Assembly (NCBI GenBank): GCA_023460955.1 | Contig: JAEWOH010000043.1 | Coordinates: 124,001-188,000, forward strand | From: Bacillota bacterium | GTDB taxonomy: Bacteria > Bacillota > Clostridia > Acetivibrionales > DSM-1351 | Length of the DNA: 64,000 nucleotides | Direction of reading: 5' to 3' | Shown: positions 59,914 through 64,000 of the stretch, piece by piece | Numbering within the stretch: position 1 is the first letter of the stretch | Layout: each line of letters begins with the position of its first letter | Translations under genes and position numbers: made by a program | The notes under the pieces: generated by a model | What the model was told of the DNA's origin: nothing | The model's input: only the letters and a program-made list of their open reading frames with translations | The model's database searches: none

Positions 59914-61224
59914 ATGAATGAAAAACTTTTGGATATCAAAAGAAAATATAGTATTGGTGAAATTAAAAGTCAGAACCTTGAAAGTGTCATATTTACCGAG
60001 ATTTATGGATCAGATCCGGTAAATATCAGAGAGGCATGTAATGACGCAGCCTATGTACGCTGCGAAACTGTTGAGGAAGAGACCGGTATAAGTCTGGACA
60101 TTATAAAAAATACCCGTCTTGACAACTGTTCGTTGGTTGGCGGGGAAAGGATTTTGAGCGGAATAGAAGGAAAAATAGGAGCTGCAACTATCCCTATGGG
60201 AATAGCCGGACCTGTAAAAATAAACGGGCAGTTTGTGAATGAAAAGATATATATTCCACTTGCAACAAATGAGGCTGCTCTGGTCGCAGGAGTACAAAGG
60301 GGTATAAAAGCTATAAATTTGGCTGGAGGGCTCAACACACTGGTTCATTTTGATGGAATGACCAGGGCTCCATTGATTGAAGCTCCTGATATTGCCGAGG
60401 CCAGAAGATTCTGCCGGCAAATTGAAACTGATAAAGATCTGTTCAAATCTTTAGCAGTGCTTTCAAGAGACCCATTTGTCCGTTTGGAACAAATTGACCC
60501 CTACCAGCTGGGCACAAAAGTATTCCTGAGAATGATGTTCAAAACCGGTGATGCTATGGGTATGAACGGGGTGACCAAGGCTTCTGCAGATATAACAAGA
60601 GGTATCCTGGCCATGCTGCCTGACTGGAAGCTTATAACAATAAGCAGCAATCTTTGCTCTGATAAGAAATCTTCTCATATAAATGTTTTAAACGGTAGAG
60701 GTAAATCCATTCAAACAGAGGTATTTATACCTAACGAAGTTCTAAAGGCAGTGTTTAAAAAAGGAGTTAATGCCAGAAGTGTTGAGAAGACAGTTTTTCA
60801 TAAATGCTATCTGGGTTCATGCTACAGCGGAACAATTGGAGGCTTCAACGTAAATGCAGCAAATGCCGTAGCGGCATTTTATGCGGCTACCGGACAGGAT
60901 TTGGCGCATGTAATTTCATCTTCCAGCTGCTTTGTACAGGCGGATGCAACCGAAGACGGAGTTCATTTCATGGTTTCGCTGCCATGCATGGAGCTTGCTA
61001 CAATTGGCGGTGGTACAATGTTCGGAACATCCAAGGAAGCTTTAAGACTTATCGGCTGCGGAGGCTTCGGAAAGAATGTTGATGATAATGAAAATGTATT
61101 AAGACTTGCTGAAATTGCGGCAACAGCTGTAACAGCCCTTGAATTGAACACCGCATGCGCACAAGCTGCCGGGTACGAGATGGCCGATTCTCATGTCAAG
61201 CTTGCAAGAGGCGAAGAAGCCTAA
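59914..61224 (+). CDS. Hydroxymethylglutaryl-CoA reductase family protein
   Basis: A 436-residue homologue of HMG-CoA reductase. The four catalytic residues can be placed: Glu120 (ATNEAAL), Lys251 or Lys252 (CSDKKSSHIN), Asp329 (GQDLAH) and His427 (MADSHVKLA). DAMGMNGVTKA and GGGTMFG are also conserved. Two motifs deviate from the family: the Glu loop, and NVNAAN where NAHAAN is usual, so substrate choice may be altered. The enzyme interconverts HMG-CoA and mevalonate in known cases; direction and substrate here are unknown. It starts 35 bases after the lyase gene, with AAGGAGG upstream. Confidence 0.85.
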   Translation: MNEKLLDIKRKYSIGEIKSQNLESVIFTEIYGSDPVNIREACNDAAYVRCETVEEETGISLDIIKNTRLDNCSLVGGERILSGIEGKIGAATIPMGIAGPVKINGQFVNEKIYIPLATNEAALVAGVQRGIKAINLAGGLNTLVHFDGMTRAPLIEAPDIAEARRFCRQIETDKDLFKSLAVLSRDPFVRLEQIDPYQLGTKVFLRMMFKTGDAMGMNGVTKASADITRGILAMLPDWKLITISSNLCSDKKSSHINVLNGRGKSIQTEVFIPNEVLKAVFKKGVNARSVEKTVFHKCYLGSCYSGTIGGFNVNAANAVAAFYAATGQDLAHVISSSSCFVQADATEDGVHFMVSLPCMELATIGGGTMFGTSKEALRLIGCGGFGKNVDDNENVLRLAEIAATAVTALELNTACAQAAGYEMADSHVKLARGEEA

Positions 61225-61308
61225 GGTGTGTGGAGGAACAAACAAATTTCATAACTGTTTTGTGGCCGCTATGCGGCTCAATGCCAAAAACTGACTTAGG
61301 AGGCTAAT

Positions 61309-62220
61309 ATGTACGAATCCATAAAAAAATATATGAAGGTTGGTTTGATCCACTTTATGGCTTATCCTGCCACAATGAAAGGTGAAGGACCCATAGAGGA
61401 AACCATAAGAAAAATTGCAACAGACAGCTATTTTGACGCAATTGAAATAACCTGGATGAAAGCCCCTCAGGTAAGAAATAATGTCAAGAAAATGCTGGAC
61501 AGTTCGCATATGACGGTAGCTTACGGCGGACAGCCCAGACTGCTTACTACCGGCATGAATATAAACGATCTTGATGAGAGCAAAAGATTAGCAGCTGTTA
61601 CAAGCCTTAAGGAAGGAATTGATGAGGCATATGAAATGAATGCTGCCGGATTTGCCTTTTTGTCAGGAAAATACCTGGAAGAAACAAAGGAACAATCTTA
61701 TCAGGCACTGATAAAGTCAACAAAGGAATTGTGCAGTTATGCGAAGAGCAAAGGCAGCATGAAGGTTGCATTAGAGGTTTTTGACTATGATATAGACAAA
61801 AAGTCCATAATCGGCCCCGTTTCACTTGCAAAACGTTTTGCTCAGGAAATAACTAATGAATTTGATAATTTCGGCTTAATGGTAGACCTTTCGCATATTC
61901 CGATGATACATGAAACACTTCAGGAAAACTTACTTCCGATTAAAGAATATATAATACACGCCCATATGGGTAACACAGTTATAAAAGACCCTTCCTGTGA
62001 AGCTTATGGTGATACACACCCGCGTTTCGGTTTCCCGAATTCGGAAAACGATGTGGATGAATTGACCGAATACCTGAAAACACTGATGCAAATCGGATTC
62101 ATCAGCGAAGAACGCAGACCAATAGTCAGCTTTGAGGTAAAACCCTGGGGAGATGAAGATCCGGATATAGTAATAGCAAACGCAAAGAGGGTTTTAGATC
62201 TGGCCTGGTCAAGGGTTTAG
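61309..62220 (+). CDS. Sugar phosphate isomerase/epimerase-like TIM barrel
   Basis: A 303-residue protein of the xylose-isomerase-like TIM-barrel family. Candidate metal ligands are Glu in LEVFDYD near 153, Asp-His in MVDLSHIPMIHE near 190, His in HAHMGNT near 217, and Glu in SFEVKPWG near 281. The start KVGLIHFMAYP near residue 10 recalls 3-oxo-isoapionate decarboxylase (OiaC)-type proteins of apionate pathways, but this is from memory and needs a comparison. TTAGGAGG precedes ATG 61309. Confidence 0.75.
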   Translation: MYESIKKYMKVGLIHFMAYPATMKGEGPIEETIRKIATDSYFDAIEITWMKAPQVRNNVKKMLDSSHMTVAYGGQPRLLTTGMNINDLDESKRLAAVTSLKEGIDEAYEMNAAGFAFLSGKYLEETKEQSYQALIKSTKELCSYAKSKGSMKVALEVFDYDIDKKSIIGPVSLAKRFAQEITNEFDNFGLMVDLSHIPMIHETLQENLLPIKEYIIHAHMGNTVIKDPSCEAYGDTHPRFGFPNSENDVDELTEYLKTLMQIGFISEERRPIVSFEVKPWGDEDPDIVIANAKRVLDLAWSRV

Positions 62221-62312
62221 GCAAACTAAGCTGAATAGTAATTTTTTAGTGGTTCGGTTACCCAGTGCAAATCACAGATATAAACTAATTTAATATGTGA
62301 GGATGATGATTT

Positions 62313-63272
62313 ATGAAAATCGTAGTACTTGATGGATATACCCTTAATCCTGGTGATATCAGTTGGTCTGGCTTAGAGCAGCATGGAGAGCTGACAGTCT
62401 ATGACAGAACCCCAGCAGATAAGATAGTTGAAAGAATCGGTAATGCTGAAATTGTATATACAAATAAAACACCGCTAACAAAGGAAATATTTGATAGCTG
62501 CCCCACAATTAAATTTGTAGGTGTGCTAGCTACAGGTTATAATGTAGTTGATACAGAATATGCAAAGTCCAAAGGCATACCGGTGACCAATATTCCCACC
62601 TATGGTACAGCTGCTGTAGCACAATTCGCTTTTGCACTGCTTTTGGAGCTTTGCCATCATGTCGGGTCTCACAGTGATAGTGTACATAACGGAGATTGGA
62701 CAAAATGTCCGGATTTTTGTTATTGGAATTATCCTTTAGTTGAACTTGCCGGAAAGACCTTTGGAGTTATCGGATTTGGCAGAATAGGTCAGACAGCGGC
62801 AAAAATAGCACAGGCTTTAGGCATGAAGGTGCTTGCACATGACCAGTTTATTGATAAGAGTTTAGAAAATGACGGATTAAAATATGTACAACTGGATGAG
62901 CTATTTGCCCAGTCAGATGTTATATCTTTACACTGTCCTCTATTTCCTTCCACTCAGGGAATAATAAACAAAGCCAATATTGCTAAAATGAAAGACGGTG
63001 TAATGATTATAAATACATCGAGAGGACCACTGGTGGTTGAACAGGATCTTGCAGAAGCTCTTGATTCAGGAAAGGTTGCAGGAGCAGCACTTGATGTAGT
63101 ATCATCTGAGCCAATCCGCAGTGATAATTTATTGCTTAATGCTAAAAATTGCATAATTACACCGCATATTGCATGGGCTCCCAGAGAATCCAGGAACAGG
63201 CTGATGAATATTGCAGTTGATAATTTATCTGCATTTCTATCTGGTAATCCGGTAAATGTTGTAAACCTGTAA
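62313..63272 (+). CDS. D-2-hydroxyacid dehydrogenase (hydroxypyruvate/glycerate type)
   Basis: A 319-residue NAD-dependent dehydrogenase. The Rossmann motif is GVIGFGRIGQTAAKIA near 150, the catalytic Arg lies in INTSRGPLVVE near 235, the Glu in VVSSEPI near 265, and the His in ITPHIAWAPRESR near 288. This matches hydroxypyruvate reductase / glycerate dehydrogenase. The next gene is glycerate kinase, so a route of hydroxypyruvate to glycerate to phosphoglycerate is well supported. GAGGATGATG precedes ATG 62313. Confidence 0.9.
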   Translation: MKIVVLDGYTLNPGDISWSGLEQHGELTVYDRTPADKIVERIGNAEIVYTNKTPLTKEIFDSCPTIKFVGVLATGYNVVDTEYAKSKGIPVTNIPTYGTAAVAQFAFALLLELCHHVGSHSDSVHNGDWTKCPDFCYWNYPLVELAGKTFGVIGFGRIGQTAAKIAQALGMKVLAHDQFIDKSLENDGLKYVQLDELFAQSDVISLHCPLFPSTQGIINKANIAKMKDGVMIINTSRGPLVVEQDLAEALDSGKVAGAALDVVSSEPIRSDNLLLNAKNCIITPHIAWAPRESRNRLMNIAVDNLSAFLSGNPVNVVNL

Positions 63273-63291
63273 AAGATGAAAGGATGGTTAG

Positions 63292-64000
63292 ATGAAAATA
63301 GTTATAGCACCTGACTCCTTTAAAGGAAGCCTTACAGCTATAGAAGTTGCCGGATTTATTGAAGACGGTATAAAGCAGGCCGATACAAATATTGAGGTAG
63401 TTAAGCTTCCTGTTGCTGATGGCGGTGAGGGCACTGTTGAGGCACTAGTGGCGGCCACAGGCGGCCAAATAGTGAAGCAAAGGGTTCATGGCCCGTTTAT
63501 GGAAGAAGTGGACTCATTCTTCGGTATATTAGGAAACGGACGGACTGCTGTGATTGAAATGGCCGCCTGTTCTGGGTTGACACTCGTCAGAAAAGAGGAA
63601 TTAAATCCTTTGATGACTACCACCTATGGAGTAGGGGAACTTATACTGGCTGCAGTCCGCACGGGTTGCAAAAAGATAATAGTTGGTATAGGCGGAAGCT
63701 CGACAAATGACGGCGGTATGGGTATGGCACAGGCCTTGGGCTACAGGTTCTATGACAAGAACAAAAACATATTGGGACAGGGCGGGAAATATGTTGGTGA
63801 GGTTGCCAGCATAGATTCTCAAAACTTTAATAATGATCTAAATGATATAGAGATTGTTGTTGCCTGTGACGTTAAAAATCCTTTATGTGGTCAAAATGGA
63901 GCTTCACATATTTACGGGCCCCAAAAGGGTGCAACAAATGAAATGATAGAATTGCTCGACAGAGGGCTTGAAAATTTTGCAGATATCATTAAAAGAGATA
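63292..64000 (+). CDS. Glycerate kinase (partial, cut by window end)
   Basis: The first 236 residues of a glycerate kinase of the GlxK/GarK family, open at the window end. Family motifs are IAPDSFKGSLTA near residue 5, PVADGGEGTVEA near 41, and GGSSTNDGGMGMAQALG near 126. It phosphorylates D-glycerate to 2- or 3-phosphoglycerate. ATG 63292 lies 19 bases after the dehydrogenase stop with AAAGGATGG upstream, so the two are co-transcribed. Confidence 0.92.
   Translation, partial: MKIVIAPDSFKGSLTAIEVAGFIEDGIKQADTNIEVVKLPVADGGEGTVEALVAATGGQIVKQRVHGPFMEEVDSFFGILGNGRTAVIEMAACSGLTLVRKEELNPLMTTTYGVGELILAAVRTGCKKIIVGIGGSSTNDGGMGMAQALGYRFYDKNKNILGQGGKYVGEVASIDSQNFNNDLNDIEIVVACDVKNPLCGQNGASHIYGPQKGATNEMIELLDRGLENFADIIKRD

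Overview
The window is low-GC clostridial DNA from a spore-forming anaerobe. The evidence is a sigK gene, a cotJABC spore-coat operon, AGGAGG-type ribosome sites with frequent TTG/GTG starts, and plant-sugar uptake and hydrolysis clusters run by YesMN-type regulators. A relative of Ruminiclostridium / Clostridium cluster III fits best, but this is inference from gene content.

The main finding is at 31.1-43.1 kb. Two mother-cell sporulation genes lying side by side are each split by a DNA element that carries its own large serine recombinase. cotJC (minus strand) is cut by a 2,728-bp element (31283-34010). sigK (plus strand) is cut by a 6,946-bp skin-type element (35786-42731). In silico excision restores one clean reading frame for each gene: CotJC of 201 aa and SigK of 236 aa. 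The element ends form near-palindromic attP sites centred on asymmetric dinucleotides (GA and AA). Both elements share a plan: recombinase next to the 3' half of the host gene, a small 49- or 61-aa protein encoded upstream of it, and a hairpin in the recombinase leader. The cotJC element also encodes a 155-aa membrane protein. The sigK element carries an operon for an atypical CooS-like carbon monoxide dehydrogenase and a SsuABC/TauABC-type transporter.

Other regions: 1-7.8 kb holds the end of a penicillin-binding protein, a zinc-ribbon membrane protein, a split ThrE-type exporter, an ABC exporter and an MFS transporter. 7.9-20.5 kb is one long operon: a GldG-like secreted or anchored protein, an ABC ATPase and permease, a Q/G-repeat membrane protein, MoxR, DUF58 and two von Willebrand A proteins. 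A repeat-bearing lipoprotein follows. 22.2-30.6 kb is a sugar cluster: a PHP-type hydrolase and an ArsR-like regulator, divergent from a sugar ABC importer, a GH2 glycosidase and an OPA-type MFS transporter. Three copies of TTACA-N7-TGTAA lie in its divergent promoter region.

43.3-64 kb starts with an acyl-CoA synthetase. A catabolic region follows: cupin, GH140-like (apiosidase-type) hydrolase, split transketolase, YesM/YesN two-component pair, PPC-domain protein, sugar ABC importer, RraA-like aldolase, zinc dehydrogenase, HMG-CoA lyase homologue, HMG-CoA reductase homologue, sugar isomerase-like TIM barrel, hydroxypyruvate-reductase-like dehydrogenase and glycerate kinase (cut by the window end). 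The set suggests breakdown of a branched sugar such as apiose, but HMG-CoA-type enzymes are unexpected there. I saw no rRNA, tRNA, CRISPR array or insertion sequence.
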